NCBI RefSeq assembly: GCF_009299835.1
Contig: NZ_VKCZ01000014.1
Location: 186,001 to 250,000 of the forward strand
Source of the DNA: Microlunatus speluncae
Lineage (GTDB): Bacteria > Actinomycetota > Actinomycetes > Propionibacteriales > Propionibacteriaceae
Length of the DNA: 64,000 bases
Reading direction: 5' to 3'
How positions within the stretch are numbered: the first letter of the stretch is position 1; each line of letters opens with the position of its first letter. A program made the position numbers and the translations under genes. The notes below the pieces were generated by a model. That model made no database searches. It was not told the DNA's origin and saw nothing but the letters and a program-made list of their open reading frames with translations. This document shows positions 1 to 10,358 of the stretch, piece by piece.

Positions 1-4
1 TGCC

Positions 5-1372
5 TTACCGCGATCGGCGGCGTTGTTGATCTTCCTTGGCTCGGCGGTCCAGCTCCGCTGGGTCGGCGATGGTGCGCAGGTGCTGTCGCAGCCGAGCCAG
101 GATCTCGGCCTGGGCGGGGTCGGCGGCCAGGTCGGTGAGCTCGTCGGGGTCGGCGTCGAGATCGAAGAGCTGGGGCTGATCGCTGACGTACTCGCAGAGC
201 TTGTAGCGACCCTGTTTGATCATGAAGCCGGCGTTCAGCATGCCCTGGGCGTGGTATTCGGCGAAGACCGGCCGATCCGACCCGTCCCGCGCGATGGCGC
301 GCAGGCTCCGGCCGGGCAGGTCGGGGTCGGCCGGCAGCCCGGCCAGCTCGCGGAGGGTGGGCAGGACGTCGAGGTGGCTGACGTCGTCGGTGATCACGGC
401 CGGCGCCCCGGCCTCGCGCAGCGACTCGGGCAGCCGGAGTAGCAGGGGCACCCGGACCGAGTCCTGATAGAAGCACTGCTTCTGCCAGATGCCGTGCCGG
501 CCTGCCATCTCGCCGTGATCACTGGTGTAGAGCACGGCCGTGTTGTCTCGCAGCGGCCCGGAGTCGATCATGTCCAGCACCCGGCCGACCTGGCGGTCCA
601 GGTGGCTGATCAAGGCCCAGTAGGCCACGGTGGCCCGCCGGAGTTGATCTTCGGTGAGGGGCTCGTCGTTGCGGAAGAACCGGCGCAGCTGGGCGATCAC
701 CGGATGCTGGTCGGCCGGGTCGGCCCGCCAGTCCGGCGGCAGTTCGACGTCGGCCGGGTCGTAGCGGGCCAGGTCCTCCGGCGGCGCCACCAGCGGGAAG
801 TGCGGATGCATGTAGCCGACATAGAGCAGGAAGGGCCGCTCGGCCGGCCGCGCCGCCTCCCGGGTCAGGAATTCGGCCGCCAGTTCCGTGGTCAGCTCGT
901 CGTAGCGGGTCTGCACGTCATGCCCGGCGCCGACCTCGCTGACGTGGGAATTGCTCTCCCGTCGGGCCTCCGGCGTCCGCCGCGGCGCCGCTCCCGGGGT
1001 GAGCCAGTGACCAAGATCATCGGACAGCCGCCGGTCGAAGCCGAGCAGCCGGTCCGGCCCGTTGAAGTGGGTCCGGCCGGCGATCACGCACCGATAACCG
1101 GCCGGCCGCAGGTGATGCCCCCAGGAGCGGAAGTCCGGCCCCGGGATCGCCCCGTTGTCCCAGGCCTCGACCTGGTGCGGGTAGCGGCCGGAGAGCAACG
1201 ACAGCCGCGACGGCACGCAGATCGGGTTGCCGCAGTAGGCGTTGTCGAACCGCTGGCTCTCGCCGGCCAGCCGATCCAGCCGCGGCGTCCGGACCCGCGG
1301 ATGGCCGGCGAAGCCGCTGGCCGCCGCGGCGTGCTCGTCGGACAGGACGACGACCAGGTTGGGAGCCGTCAC
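5..1372 (-). CDS. Sulfatase family protein (formylglycine-dependent)
   Basis: A 455-residue alkaline-phosphatase-fold sulfatase that should hydrolyse a sulfate (or phosphonate) ester; the substrate cannot be told. The N-terminus reads as the usual first strand with a metal-ligand region (NLVVVLSDEH). The activation motif CVPSR lies at residues 52-56, so Cys52 is the residue normally oxidised to formylglycine by a maturase. No such maturase is in the window. The open frame continues upstream to 1741, but residues before the GTG at 1372 are Arg/His-rich shadow sequence. That GTG overlaps the stop of the upstream GNAT gene as GTGA, which supports the start and suggests translational coupling. 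No signal peptide is seen, so a cytoplasmic location is inferred. Confidence 0.88.
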   Translation of the reverse strand: MTAPNLVVVLSDEHAAAASGFAGHPRVRTPRLDRLAGESQRFDNAYCGNPICVPSRLSLLSGRYPHQVEAWDNGAIPGPDFRSWGHHLRPAGYRCVIAGRTHFNGPDRLLGFDRRLSDDLGHWLTPGAAPRRTPEARRESNSHVSEVGAGHDVQTRYDELTTELAAEFLTREAARPAERPFLLYVGYMHPHFPLVAPPEDLARYDPADVELPPDWRADPADQHPVIAQLRRFFRNDEPLTEDQLRRATVAYWALISHLDRQVGRVLDMIDSGPLRDNTAVLYTSDHGEMAGRHGIWQKQCFYQDSVRVPLLLRLPESLREAGAPAVITDDVSHLDVLPTLRELAGLPADPDLPGRSLRAIARDGSDRPVFAEYHAQGMLNAGFMIKQGRYKLCEYVSDQPQLFDLDADPDELTDLAADPAQAEILARLRQHLRTIADPAELDRRAKEDQQRRRSR

Positions 1373-2367
1373 GCGTCGCCGGGACCGGCCGCGATGCGGT
1401 CGTACGTCACGGTGGTCCGTTCCGGCTGGAAGCCGAGCGAACGGTAGAGCGCGTCGGCGCCGGTTGGGCTGGCCGCGTCGACGCCGAGGGACATGGTCTG
1501 GTAGCCGAGCTCGGTGGCCGACGTTCCGACCCGTCCGATCAGGGCCGACGCGATGCCGCGCTTGCGGTGGCTGGCCGCGGTGCCGACGATGTCGATCCAG
1601 GCGTCCTTGACCCCGGTCGCGTCGGTGTCGGCCTCGTAGTACATGGTGATCGCCATCCCGACCGGCGTGCCGTCCTCGGTCAGTGCCAGCCAGGTCAGCT
1701 CGGGCCGGAAGTTGCGGCTCCGGGTCTTGTAATGCCGCCATTCCTCGATGGTCCAGGTCCCGGCGCCCCAGTGATCGGCGAATGCGTCGTTGCGCAGGAT
1801 CCGCAGCGGCTCCTCGAACTCCGGCGCGTACGGCAGCAGGGTCAGCCCGGCCGGATCCGGGCCGGGCGCCGGCCGGTCCGCGGCCAGCTCGAGGGTGAGC
1901 TCGGAGAACCAGCGGACCGCGCTGAAGCCGTGTTTGGTCAGCAGCCGCGCACCGCGCTGGTCGGCCTCGGGCAGGCCGGCCCGCAGGTTCAGCGGCTGGT
2001 CGGAGCCCTCGGCCGCCTGCCGCTGCTCGGCGGTCCGGATCGCCCAGCGGAGCAGCTCGGTGCCGACCCCGTGGCCGCGGTGCTCGGGATGCACGGCGGA
2101 GTCGAGGGCGACCCGGAACACCGGTTCGGTCGTCTCCCGGACCGCGAGGCTGCCGTATCCGGCCAGTCGGCCGTCCCGCAGCACCGCCAGCGTGTCCCGG
2201 GCCAGGTCGAGCCCGGGGGACTCCAGGTCTTCGACCAGGTCCTCCGCGGAGTAGTGCTCACCGGTCCGGTCGGCCGCCGCGCAGGCGTCCAGCAACTCCA
2301 CCCAGCCCGGGATGTCCTCCGGACCCAACGCTCGCAACTCCACGATGCCCCCACCTCGGCCAGTCAT
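1369..2367 (-). CDS. Tandem GNAT-domain N-acetyltransferase
   Basis: A 332-residue protein with two Gcn5-related acetyltransferase folds in a row. The first has the acetyl-CoA pyrophosphate loop HPEHRGHGVGTELL near residues 90-105. The second has SHRKRGIASALIG near residue 265. Two-GNAT proteins of this length include mycothiol synthase MshD, and the segment NDAFADHWG resembles that superfamily, but I see no feature that fixes MshD identity, so the acceptor substrate is unassigned. The ATG at 2367 overlaps the stop of the upstream gene as ATGA and its own stop overlaps the sulfatase GTG, so three genes form one coupled transcription unit. Confidence 0.85.
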   Translation of the reverse strand: MTGRGGGIVELRALGPEDIPGWVELLDACAAADRTGEHYSAEDLVEDLESPGLDLARDTLAVLRDGRLAGYGSLAVRETTEPVFRVALDSAVHPEHRGHGVGTELLRWAIRTAEQRQAAEGSDQPLNLRAGLPEADQRGARLLTKHGFSAVRWFSELTLELAADRPAPGPDPAGLTLLPYAPEFEEPLRILRNDAFADHWGAGTWTIEEWRHYKTRSRNFRPELTWLALTEDGTPVGMAITMYYEADTDATGVKDAWIDIVGTAASHRKRGIASALIGRVGTSATELGYQTMSLGVDAASPTGADALYRSLGFQPERTTVTYDRIAAGPGDA

Positions 2368-3020
2368 AGGTTCAGGTCGGTGGAATTGAGGAGGTCGATG
2401 GCCTCCGGTTCGCCGACCAGCTTGACCTCGGCGGCGGTGGTCCGGCCGTTGGCGAACAGCATCAGCTCACTGGGTACGCCGACGACGGTGACGATCGAGG
2501 AGCCGGTGCTGGCCCGGATGCTCTCCGCCTCGCCGGAGTCGGTGACCGAGCCGGACCGCTCCAGCGTGACCCCGAGCTGGGCCCGGCGGAAGAAGGCCCG
2601 GCCGAGCAGCTTGAGCCGCCGCCACATCCATTCCTCGACCTCGTCGTCGAGCTCCCGGTGCGGCTGCGGCACCGGCCCGCCGCGCCGGACATCCTCGTGG
2701 TGGATGAAGAACTCGGTGGTGTTGGCAGCGTCGTCCACCCCGGGGATGGCGAAGACCGAGAACCGGGCCGGTCCGTGCCGCAGCCGGTCGACCAGCTCGC
2801 CGTACTCCCAGCGTTGCTTGGTCTCGGCCATCCGGCGCTCGGTCAGCCCGGCCAGCGGTTTGGCCAGCATGCCCGGCGCCCCGAGCGGATCGGTCTCCCG
2901 GATCCACAGGTGGGTCGCGAGATCGTGGGTCGTCCACCCCTCGCACAAGGTCGGGGCCTCCGCCCCGAGCTCGTCGAAGAGGTCACACAACGCGGCGCGT
3001 TCCGTCTTCGCGAAGGTCAT
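2364..3020 (-). CDS. TIGR03085-type metal-binding protein (MDMPI/DinB fold)
   Basis: A 218-residue protein of the actinobacterial TIGR03085 family, related to mycothiol-dependent maleylpyruvate isomerase and DinB-fold enzymes. The N-terminal helical domain begins with LCDLFDELGAEAPTLCEGWT and carries the His residues of the expected metal site (DLATHLWIRE, FFIHHEDVRR). The C-terminal part resembles the sterol-carrier-like domain of these proteins (SELMLFANGR). The reaction is unknown; enzymes of this fold often use mycothiol. It is first of a three-gene coupled unit. A hexamer TAGCAT lies 8 bases before its ATG, so its transcript is probably leaderless or nearly so. It diverges from the HisI-TrpE gene. 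Confidence 0.82.
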   Translation of the reverse strand: MTFAKTERAALCDLFDELGAEAPTLCEGWTTHDLATHLWIRETDPLGAPGMLAKPLAGLTERRMAETKQRWEYGELVDRLRHGPARFSVFAIPGVDDAANTTEFFIHHEDVRRGGPVPQPHRELDDEVEEWMWRRLKLLGRAFFRRAQLGVTLERSGSVTDSGEAESIRASTGSSIVTVVGVPSELMLFANGRTTAAEVKLVGEPEAIDLLNSTDLNL

Positions 3021-3089
3021 GACCAGAAATGCTAGGACACCCGACTGTTCGTTGCCCTATCCGGTGGTGGGCGATGTGGTGAGAGCCGC

Positions 3090-3101
3090 AACAATGGACC
3101 C
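3090..3101 (+). promoter_or_regulatory. Possible leaderless promoter of the HisI-TrpE gene
   Basis: The hexamer AACAAT is followed by exactly six bases and the GTG start. This is the spacing seen at several other leaderless-looking genes here, although the hexamer is a weaker -10 match. No long Trp-rich leader peptide or attenuator hairpin is visible in the 81 bp divergent gap. Confidence 0.3.
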
Positions 3102-5006
3102 GTGTCCGACACCCCCGCGACCCCCAGCCAGACCCTGCCCGAGGAGATCCGGGCCGCGCTCAAGCGCGACCGTGACGGCCTGATCGCCGCCGTCGTCCAG
3201 GAGGAGAGCACCGGCGACGTGCTGATGCTCGGCTGGATGGATGACGAGGCGCTGCACCGCTCGCTGACCACCGGGCGGTCGACGTTCTACTCCCGCAGCC
3301 GGCAGGAATACTGGGTCAAGGGCGAGACCAGCGGCCACCGGCAGTGGGTCCGCGAGGTCCGGCTGGACTGCGACGGCGACGCGTTGTTGATCAAGGTCCA
3401 CCAGGAGGGCCCGGCCTGCCACACCGGCACCCACAGCTGCTTCGACGACCGGGAGTTGCCGGCCGTCGTGGTCGCCCCGTCCGACGCCGAGCCGGCGTCG
3501 GCCATGATCACGCCCAGCCTGGAGGACTTCCGCAAGCAGGCCGTGGAACGCCGGGTGATCCCCGTCTACCGCCGGCTGCTGGCCGACACCGAATCGGCGG
3601 TCAGCCTGTACGCGAAGCTGAGCCGCGGCCTGCCCGGCAGCTATCTGCTGGAGTCGGCCGAGCAGGGGGTGTGGTCGCGCTACTCGTTCATCGGGGTGAA
3701 GGCCGCGGCCACCCTGACCGAGCGCGACGGCGAGGCGCACTGGACCGGGCATGCGCCGGTCGGGCTGCCGTCCGGCGGCGACCCGATCCAGGCCGTGCAG
3801 GAGACGCTGCGGCTGCTGCACACCCCGCGCGACGAGGGGCTGCCGCCGTTCACCTCCGGGCTGGTCGGTTATCTGTCCTACGACGCGGTGCGCCGGGTCG
3901 AGGTGCTGCCGGACACCAACCCGGGCGACATCGGCATCCCGGAGCTGGCGTTCCTGCTGGCCAGCGATCTGGCCGTGCTGGACCAGCACACCGGCGAGGT
4001 GTGGCTGATCGCCAACGCGATCAACTACGACGCCACCGACGAGCGGGTCGACGAGGCGTACGCCGACGCGGTCCGCCGGGTCGAGGCGATGACCGAGGCG
4101 CTGCGCCGGCCCACCCCGTCGGCCGTGGTCGCGGCGAATCGTGATCACACCGTGCCGGTCCGGCGGCAGCGGACGGCGGACGAATACCAGGACGCGGTCC
4201 GGGCGGCGATCGAGGAGATCAAGGCCGGCGAGGCCTTCCAGATCGTGGTCAGTCAACGGTTCGAGGTGGAGACGTCGGCCGACGCGCTGGACATCTACCG
4301 GGTGCTCCGGCTGACCAACCCGAGCCCGTACATGTATCTGCTCCGGCTGGACGGCTTCGACATCGTCGGCTGTTCGCCGGAGGCGCTGGTGACCGTGAAG
4401 GAGGGCACGGCGATCACGCACCCGATCGCCGGGTCGAAGCCGCGCGGGGCCACGCCGGCCGAGGACGCCGCGTACGAGGCCGAGCTCGAGTCCGATCCCA
4501 AGGAGCGGGCCGAGCACGTGATGCTGGTCGACCTGGGCCGCAATGATCTTGGTCGGGTCTGCAAGCCGGGCACGGTCGAGGTGATCGAATTCGCCGAGGT
4601 GCGGCGCTACAGCCACATCATGCACCTGGAGTCGACCGTCACCGGGGTGATCGCCGACGGCCGCAGCGCGCTGGACGTCGTCCTGGCCGCGTTCCCGGCC
4701 GGCACCCTGTCCGGTGCGCCGAAGGTCCGGGCGATGGAGATCATCGACAAGCTGGAGACCAGCCGCCGTGCCCTCTACGGCGGCGTGGTCGGCTACTTCG
4801 ACTTCGCCGGTGACGCCGACGCCGCGATCGCCATCCGGACCGCCCTGGTCAAGGACGGCGTCGCGTACGTGCAGGCCGGCGGCGGCATCGTCGCCGACTC
4901 GGTGCCGGCCACCGAAGATCAGGAGAGCCAGAACAAGGCTGCCGCCGTGATCCGGGCGATCTCGATCGCCGAGTCGTTCGCCGAACCGACGGCCGCGGCA
5001 CGGTGA
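3102..5006 (+). CDS. hisI-trpE: Fused phosphoribosyl-AMP cyclohydrolase / anthranilate synthase component I (HisI-TrpE)
   Basis: One 634-residue frame joins two enzymes. Residues 1 to about 120 are HisI, which opens the ring of phosphoribosyl-AMP in histidine synthesis. They carry the DCDGD metal motif (89-93) and cysteines C90, C106 and C113 with the 16- and 7-residue spacing of the HisI zinc site. After a linker, residues from about 135 are full-length TrpE, making anthranilate from chorismate with glutamine amide or ammonia. Its motifs are LLESAE (feedback-site LLES), [39 protein letters not shown] and [13 protein letters not shown]. No stop separates the parts, but an internal ATG (3504, residue 135) could start TrpE alone. 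hisI and trpE are often neighbours in actinobacteria; a fusion is less usual. trpG and trpD are not in the window. Confidence 0.93.
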   Translation: MSDTPATPSQTLPEEIRAALKRDRDGLIAAVVQEESTGDVLMLGWMDDEALHRSLTTGRSTFYSRSRQEYWVKGETSGHRQWVREVRLDCDGDALLIKVHQEGPACHTGTHSCFDDRELPAVVVAPSDAEPASAMITPSLEDFRKQAVERRVIPVYRRLLADTESAVSLYAKLSRGLPGSYLLESAEQGVWSRYSFIGVKAAATLTERDGEAHWTGHAPVGLPSGGDPIQAVQETLRLLHTPRDEGLPPFTSGLVGYLSYDAVRRVEVLPDTNPGDIGIPELAFLLASDLAVLDQHTGEVWLIANAINYDATDERVDEAYADAVRRVEAMTEALRRPTPSAVVAANRDHTVPVRRQRTADEYQDAVRAAIEEIKAGEAFQIVVSQRFEVETSADALDIYRVLRLTNPSPYMYLLRLDGFDIVGCSPEALVTVKEGTAITHPIAGSKPRGATPAEDAAYEAELESDPKERAEHVMLVDLGRNDLGRVCKPGTVEVIEFAEVRRYSHIMHLESTVTGVIADGRSALDVVLAAFPAGTLSGAPKVRAMEIIDKLETSRRALYGGVVGYFDFAGDADAAIAIRTALVKDGVAYVQAGGGIVADSVPATEDQESQNKAAAVIRAISIAESFAEPTAAAR

Positions 5007-5022
5007 CGATCAGCCTCCGATC

Positions 5023-5607
5023 ATGATCACTCCGGCCCGATCCCGCATCGCCGGCCTGGCCGGCGTGGCACTGGCCGGCCTGCTCGCGTTGATCGTCTCG
5101 GCCCAGCCGTGGTGGCGGGCCCAGGGGAGCGACGCCGGGGTCGTGTTCACCGGCACCGACGCGACCGCGGGGCTGAGCCAGGCCCTCGGCGCCGTCGCGC
5201 TGGCCGGGTTCCTGCTCGGTCTCGCGCTGCGCGGCTGCGGCCGACAGGTGCTCGCCGGTCTGCTTGGCGTGGTCGGAGTGGCGATCGTCGTGGTCGGCGG
5301 GTTCCGGTTCCAGCCCGACTCCGACGCCGTCCGGGCCCGGCTGCAGCAGGTCAGCCTCAGTGATCAGTTCGCGCTGACCGGCACGCCCTGGCCGATCGGC
5401 TACGTGGTCGCCGGCGTGCTGCTGCTCGCCGCCGCGGCCATGATCATGATCACCGCCCCCTCCTGGCCCACCCGGACCGACCGCTTCCGCCGCGACCGGG
5501 CCGCCACGCCGGTCGAGGAGGCGGAGCCGATCGACCTGTGGAAGGCGATGGACTCCGGCCAGGACCCCACCGCCGCCGAGCCACCCGGGCGGACCAAGGA
5601 TTCGTAA
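5023..5607 (+). CDS. Trp biosynthesis-associated membrane protein (TIGR02234-like)
   Basis: A 194-residue integral membrane protein with about four hydrophobic segments (residues 10-27, 55-70, 75-95 and 125-145) and a charged cytoplasmic tail ending DLWKAMDSGQDPT, which matches the tail signature of the actinobacterial trp-operon membrane protein. It starts 16 bases after trpE. Members of this family sit almost always between trpE and trpC, but their molecular function is not established. The coding strand is clearly the plus strand because the reverse-frame product is low-complexity shadow. Confidence 0.85.
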   Translation: MITPARSRIAGLAGVALAGLLALIVSAQPWWRAQGSDAGVVFTGTDATAGLSQALGAVALAGFLLGLALRGCGRQVLAGLLGVVGVAIVVVGGFRFQPDSDAVRARLQQVSLSDQFALTGTPWPIGYVVAGVLLLAAAAMIMITAPSWPTRTDRFRRDRAATPVEEAEPIDLWKAMDSGQDPTAAEPPGRTKDS

Positions 5608-5613
5608 GGGTGC

Positions 5614-5656
5614 GTTCCCTGAGCCTGTCGAAGCATGTCCTGAGCCTGTCGAAGGG
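5614..5656 (+). repeat. Two dispersed REP-like elements (CCTGAGCCTGTCGAAG)
   Basis: Two imperfect copies of the element that recurs through the window in both orientations, consensus CCCTTCGACAGGCTCAGGGA on one strand. They are followed to about 5750 by a degraded copy of a longer companion sequence (GGCCGGAAAGATGCATCAAGG) also found near 12710, 24410, 24810 and 25470. Confidence 0.75.
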
Positions 5657-5838
5657 GGCAGGCCAGTCCGCGCCGTTCGCCGGACGGATTCGGCCTGGCG
5701 GCCGGAAAGATGCATCAAGGCCGGGAGAACGGCGCGGTCTGCCAACTGGTCTGCGGGATGTCTGGGAATCTGCCCGGCGCGGGGTCCGATGGTTCTAACC
5801 TGCGGATGTTGTTTCGGGTTCCGACAGAGAGGCCGTCC

Positions 5839-6483
5839 ATGTCCCACGAAATTCGTGCATCCGCGCTGCCGCCCGTGGTCACGAAAGAGGAGTGGCAGCA
5901 GGCCCGGGCCGAGCTGCTGGCGGAGGAGAAGGCGCTGACCCGGCAGTTGGACCAGTTGGCGGCGAAGCGGCGGCGGCTGCCGATGGTCCCGTTCGACGGC
6001 ACCGGTCACCGGCTGGAGACACCGGATGGGCCGAAGACCCTGCTCGACCTGTTCGGCGATCAGCTCCAACTCGCCGTGTACCAGTTCATGGACAACGGGC
6101 CGGACGACTACTGCCCGGGCTGCACCGCGTTCACCGACAACGTCACGAACCTCGACACGCTCCGGTCGAGGGGTGCCGCCTGGGTCACCGTCTCGGACAT
6201 GCCGCTGGAGCAGATCGCCGGCTACTGGCAGCAGCGCGGCTGGACGGTGCCGTACGCGTCCTCCCGCGGCACCAGCTTCGCCGCCGACTGCGGCGTGATC
6301 GGCTTCCAACTGACGATCTTCCTCCGCGACGGCGACCAGGTGTTCAAGACCTGGACCACGGGCTCGCGCGGAGTCGACCGGCTGATGTTCTCGACCAACC
6401 TGCTCGACCTGCTGCCGTACGGCCGACAGGAGGACTGGGAGGACTCCCCGGAGGGCTGGCCGCAACACCCGACCTACGGCTGA
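5839..6483 (+). CDS. DUF899 family thioredoxin-fold protein
   Basis: A 214-residue protein of the DUF899 family, a peroxiredoxin/thioredoxin-like fold whose enzymatic role is not settled. Recognisable features are the opening VVTKEEWQQARAELLAEEKA, the strand YQFMDNGPDDYCPGCTAF with a CPGC pair where a redox site would lie, and the tail FSTNLLDLLPYGRQEDWEDS. The ATG at 5839 is chosen because it follows a GAGAGG ribosome site and the family begins here; the frame runs further upstream only through repeat sequence. It is inserted between the trp membrane protein and the second trp segment, so its link to tryptophan synthesis is positional only. Confidence 0.85.
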   Translation: MSHEIRASALPPVVTKEEWQQARAELLAEEKALTRQLDQLAAKRRRLPMVPFDGTGHRLETPDGPKTLLDLFGDQLQLAVYQFMDNGPDDYCPGCTAFTDNVTNLDTLRSRGAAWVTVSDMPLEQIAGYWQQRGWTVPYASSRGTSFAADCGVIGFQLTIFLRDGDQVFKTWTTGSRGVDRLMFSTNLLDLLPYGRQEDWEDSPEGWPQHPTYG

Positions 6484-6484
6484 T

Positions 6485-6542
6485 CCCACGCCGACTTGTC
6501 AGAACTGAGTTGTGCCCTGGGGCTACTCAGTTCTGACAAGTC
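6485..6542 (+). repeat. Long perfect palindrome, dispersed copy 1
   Basis: Arms gacttgtcagaactgagt (6493-6510) and its exact reverse complement (6525-6542) enclose a 14-base loop. The whole 50-base core is the exact reverse complement of the copy at 48184-48233. It lies between convergent genes and the stop codon of the minus-strand gene (6541-6543) is formed by its last bases. It could act as a bidirectional terminator, but exact conservation of the loop argues for a mobile repeat. Confidence 0.85.
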
Positions 6543-6867
6543 AGCGGGGGCGGCGGCGGAGGGCGAGGCGGAGGAGGGCGTGCAGGGCGAGGTTGAGGAC
6601 CGCCGGGCCGAGGCGGAGGAGGAGGCCGAGCCCGCCGGTGGGTTCGGTGGCGCCGGCCAGGAACGGGATGGTCCAGGGCAGGCCGAGCACGAGCAGCACG
6701 AGGCCGACCAGACCGGCGCCGATGTTGGCGTCCGGGCCGGTGTGCAGGGCGGTCGCGATCACGTACAGGATCAGGAAGGCGAGGACCACGATCCCGTGCA
6801 CGAGCAGCACCCGGCTGCCGATCCGACCCCGCTGGGGCGGGCCTGGGGTGCTGCTCGGTTCGGACAT
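6541..6867 (-). CDS. Small membrane protein, unknown function
   Basis: A 108-residue protein with three predicted membrane segments (about residues 18-40, 48-65 and 75-95) and an Arg-rich end. I do not recognise the family. The start is taken at the ATG (MSEPSSTPG); the frame continues upstream but without the same quality. Its stop codon is supplied by the palindromic repeat, so the repeat insertion may have set the present C-terminus, which ends in a run of arginines. It is divergent from the HGxxPAAW gene. Confidence 0.6.
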   Translation of the reverse strand: MSEPSSTPGPPQRGRIGSRVLLVHGIVVLAFLILYVIATALHTGPDANIGAGLVGLVLLVLGLPWTIPFLAGATEPTGGLGLLLRLGPAVLNLALHALLRLALRRRPR

Positions 6868-6998
6868 CACGACTCCCGCGGTTTCGACGACGGCACACTG
6901 TAGCGAGCCGCGCCCGTCGGCCCTGCTCACGACCCCGATGTGCATCAAGGGGTGTCGAGAGGCCACAATGGGACCACACATGGCGAGGCGAGGGGACC

Positions 6999-7241
6999 AT
7001 GACTGACACATCCAGCGCATCGGACACGGCGTCCGCGCAACCTCGGGTGAAGCACGTCCACCACGGCCGGACCCCGGCCGCCTGGACCGGCGTGACCATC
7101 GCGATGATCGGTTTCATCGTCGGCGGCATCGCCATGGTGACCGGCCCCAACTGGACCCTCTTCTGGATCTCGGTCGCGATCTTGGTCGTGTCCCTGATCG
7201 TGACCGGAATCATGCGCAAGCTCGGCCACGGCGCCGTCTGA
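6999..7241 (+). CDS. HGxxPAAW family small membrane protein
   Basis: An 80-residue protein with the signature [10 protein letters not shown] (residues 22-31), then two membrane helices (about 32-50 and 54-72) and a basic end. Proteins with this signature lie just upstream of trpC in many actinobacteria; no biochemical role is known. An AGGGGA ribosome site precedes the ATG. The gene ends 35 bases before trpC and probably belongs to the trpC transcription unit. Confidence 0.82.
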   Translation: MTDTSSASDTASAQPRVKHVHHGRTPAAWTGVTIAMIGFIVGGIAMVTGPNWTLFWISVAILVVSLIVTGIMRKLGHGAV

Positions 7242-7276
7242 CCTCGGCCGAGCAGAATCGATCGGGTGGGCATGTC

Positions 7277-8080
7277 ATGGGAGCACTAGACGACATCATC
7301 GCGGGCGTCCGGGACGACCTCGAGGTACGCCAGCAAGAGGTTCCGCTGGAACGGCTCAAGGAGCGGGTGCAGCAGGTCGCGCCGGCGCTCGACCCGGTGC
7401 CGGTCCTGGCCGGCTCCGCCGTCGCCGTGATCGCCGAGGTGAAGCGGTCCAGCCCCAGCAAGGGAGCGCTGGCCGAGATCGCCGATCCGGCCGCCCTGGC
7501 CGGCGAGTACGAGGCCGGCGGGGCAGCGGCCATCTCGGTGCTGACGGAGCGTCGTCGTTTCGGCGGATCGCTGGACGACCTGATCAAGGTCCGCTGTGCG
7601 GTCGACATCCCGGTGCTGCGCAAGGACTTCATCGTCACCGCGTACCAGCTGTTCGAGGCCCGCGCGGCCGGCGCCGACCTGGCGCTGCTGATCGTCGCCG
7701 CGCTGGATGACAACGAGCTGGTCAGCCTGATCGAGCGGGCCGAGTCGATCGGCCTGACCCCGCTGGTCGAGGTGCACACGGCGGACGAGATCAAGCGTGC
7801 GGTCGATGCCGGCGCCAAGATCATCGGCGTCAACGCCCGCAACCTGCAGACCCTCGAGGTCGACCAGAGCACCTTCGCCCGGCTGGCGCCGTCGATCCCG
7901 AGCGGGATCGTCCGGATCGCCGAGTCCGGCGTCCGCGGCCCACACGACGTGATCGAGCTGGCCCGCGCCGGTGCCGACGTCGTCCTGGTCGGCGAGGCCC
8001 TGGTCACCGGTCGCGACCCGCGGGCCGGGGTGGCCGACCTGGTCGCCGCCGGCGCCCACCCGGCGCTCTACAAGTCCTGA
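7277..8080 (+). CDS. trpC: Indole-3-glycerol phosphate synthase
   Basis: A 267-residue single-domain TIM barrel that closes CdRP to indole-3-glycerol phosphate. The hallmark segments are [13 protein letters not shown] (first catalytic lysine, residues about 52-64), LRKDFIV (second lysine), PLVEVH, GVNARNL and AESGVR, in the right order for TrpC and of normal length. It is not fused to TrpF. Actinobacteria usually rely on PriA (HisA/TrpF) for the preceding isomerase step, and no trpF or priA is in the window. It precedes trpB with a 116 bp gap. Confidence 0.96.
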   Translation: MGALDDIIAGVRDDLEVRQQEVPLERLKERVQQVAPALDPVPVLAGSAVAVIAEVKRSSPSKGALAEIADPAALAGEYEAGGAAAISVLTERRRFGGSLDDLIKVRCAVDIPVLRKDFIVTAYQLFEARAAGADLALLIVAALDDNELVSLIERAESIGLTPLVEVHTADEIKRAVDAGAKIIGVNARNLQTLEVDQSTFARLAPSIPSGIVRIAESGVRGPHDVIELARAGADVVLVGEALVTGRDPRAGVADLVAAGAHPALYKS

Positions 8081-8196
8081 CCCGAGCGCAGATCGGGGTC
8101 CCGGTGCACGACCCGGGACACGAACGGGCAACAATTCGATCGTTGAAGCATTTCCGGCACGGTGCCAACCTGCCGCATCCACGAAAGTGATCTTCT

Positions 8197-9449
<1,253 letters not shown>

Positions 9450-9450
<1 letters not shown>

Positions 9451-10358
9451 TGGGGTACGAACTCGGCAACAGCGGGGCGGCGATCGCCTCCGTCCGGGCC
9501 GGTGCCGACGGAGCGGGGGATCGGGCCGCGCTGGTCGGCTATCTCCCGGTCGGCTTCCCGTCGGTGCCCGGCTCGCTGGCGGCGCTGCGGGCGCTGACCG
9601 GTGAGGGCGATTCGCCCGGCGTCGACCTGGTCGAGGTCGGCATGCCGTACTCGGATCCGGTGATCGACGGCGTCACCGTGCAGCGGGCCGGAACGGCGGC
9701 GCTGGAGCGCGGCTTCCGGGTCCGGGACGTGTTCGCCGGGGTCGAGGCGGTCACCGCCACCGGCACCCCGGCCGTCGTGATGACGTACTGGAATCTGGTC
9801 GACCGCTACGGCGTCGACGCCTTCGCCCGCGACCTGGCCGCGGCCGGCGGGGCCGGGCTGATCACGCCCGACCTGACCCCGGACGAGGGCGCGGAGTGGA
9901 TCGCCGCGGCCGACGCGCACGGGCTGGACAAGGTCTTCCTGGTGTCACCGTCGTCCACCGACGAGCGGCTGACCCGCACCGTCCAGAGCTGCCGCGGCTG
10001 GGTGTATGCGACCGCCGTGATGGGCGTCACCGGCGCCCGGGCCACCACCTCCGCGGCCGCTCCGGAGCTGGTCCGCCGGGTCCGCGCGGCCGTGCCGGAC
10101 GCGATCGTCGGCGTCGGGCTCGGCGTCTCCAACGGCGCCCAGGCGGCGGAGATCGGGGCCTATGCCGACGCGGTCGTCGTCGGTTCGGCGTTGGTGTCGC
10201 GGATGATCGAGGCCGACGAAGCCGGCCGGCCCGAGGACCTGTCCGGGCTGCGTGCGCTGGTCGCCGACCTCGCCGCGGGTGTCCGGGATCACAGCGGCGG
10301 TCACAAGTCGGACACGGCCGGAACCATTGCGGGAGCAGCCGGGTTAGTCCCACAGTGA
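9450..10358 (+). CDS. trpA: Tryptophan synthase alpha chain
   Basis: A 302-residue TIM barrel that cleaves indole-3-glycerol phosphate and passes indole to TrpB. The catalytic residues are E62 (VEVGMPYSDP) and D69 in the same motif. TPDLTPDEG, LVSPSST and VGLGVSNGAQ follow in normal order. The ATG shares one base with the trpB stop, so the longer upstream frame is rejected. The C-terminus extends about 20 residues past the fold. Its stop overlaps the next gene as GTGA. Confidence 0.96.

Noticed and set aside
1369-2367. Mycothiol synthase MshD
   Set aside because: Two GNAT domains and similar length fit, but no diagnostic residues were recognised and the context is not mycothiol synthesis.
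7266-7289. Trp leader peptide before trpC
   Set aside because: A short frame with one Trp codon overlaps the trpC start, but there are no consecutive Trp codons and no terminator/antiterminator pair.
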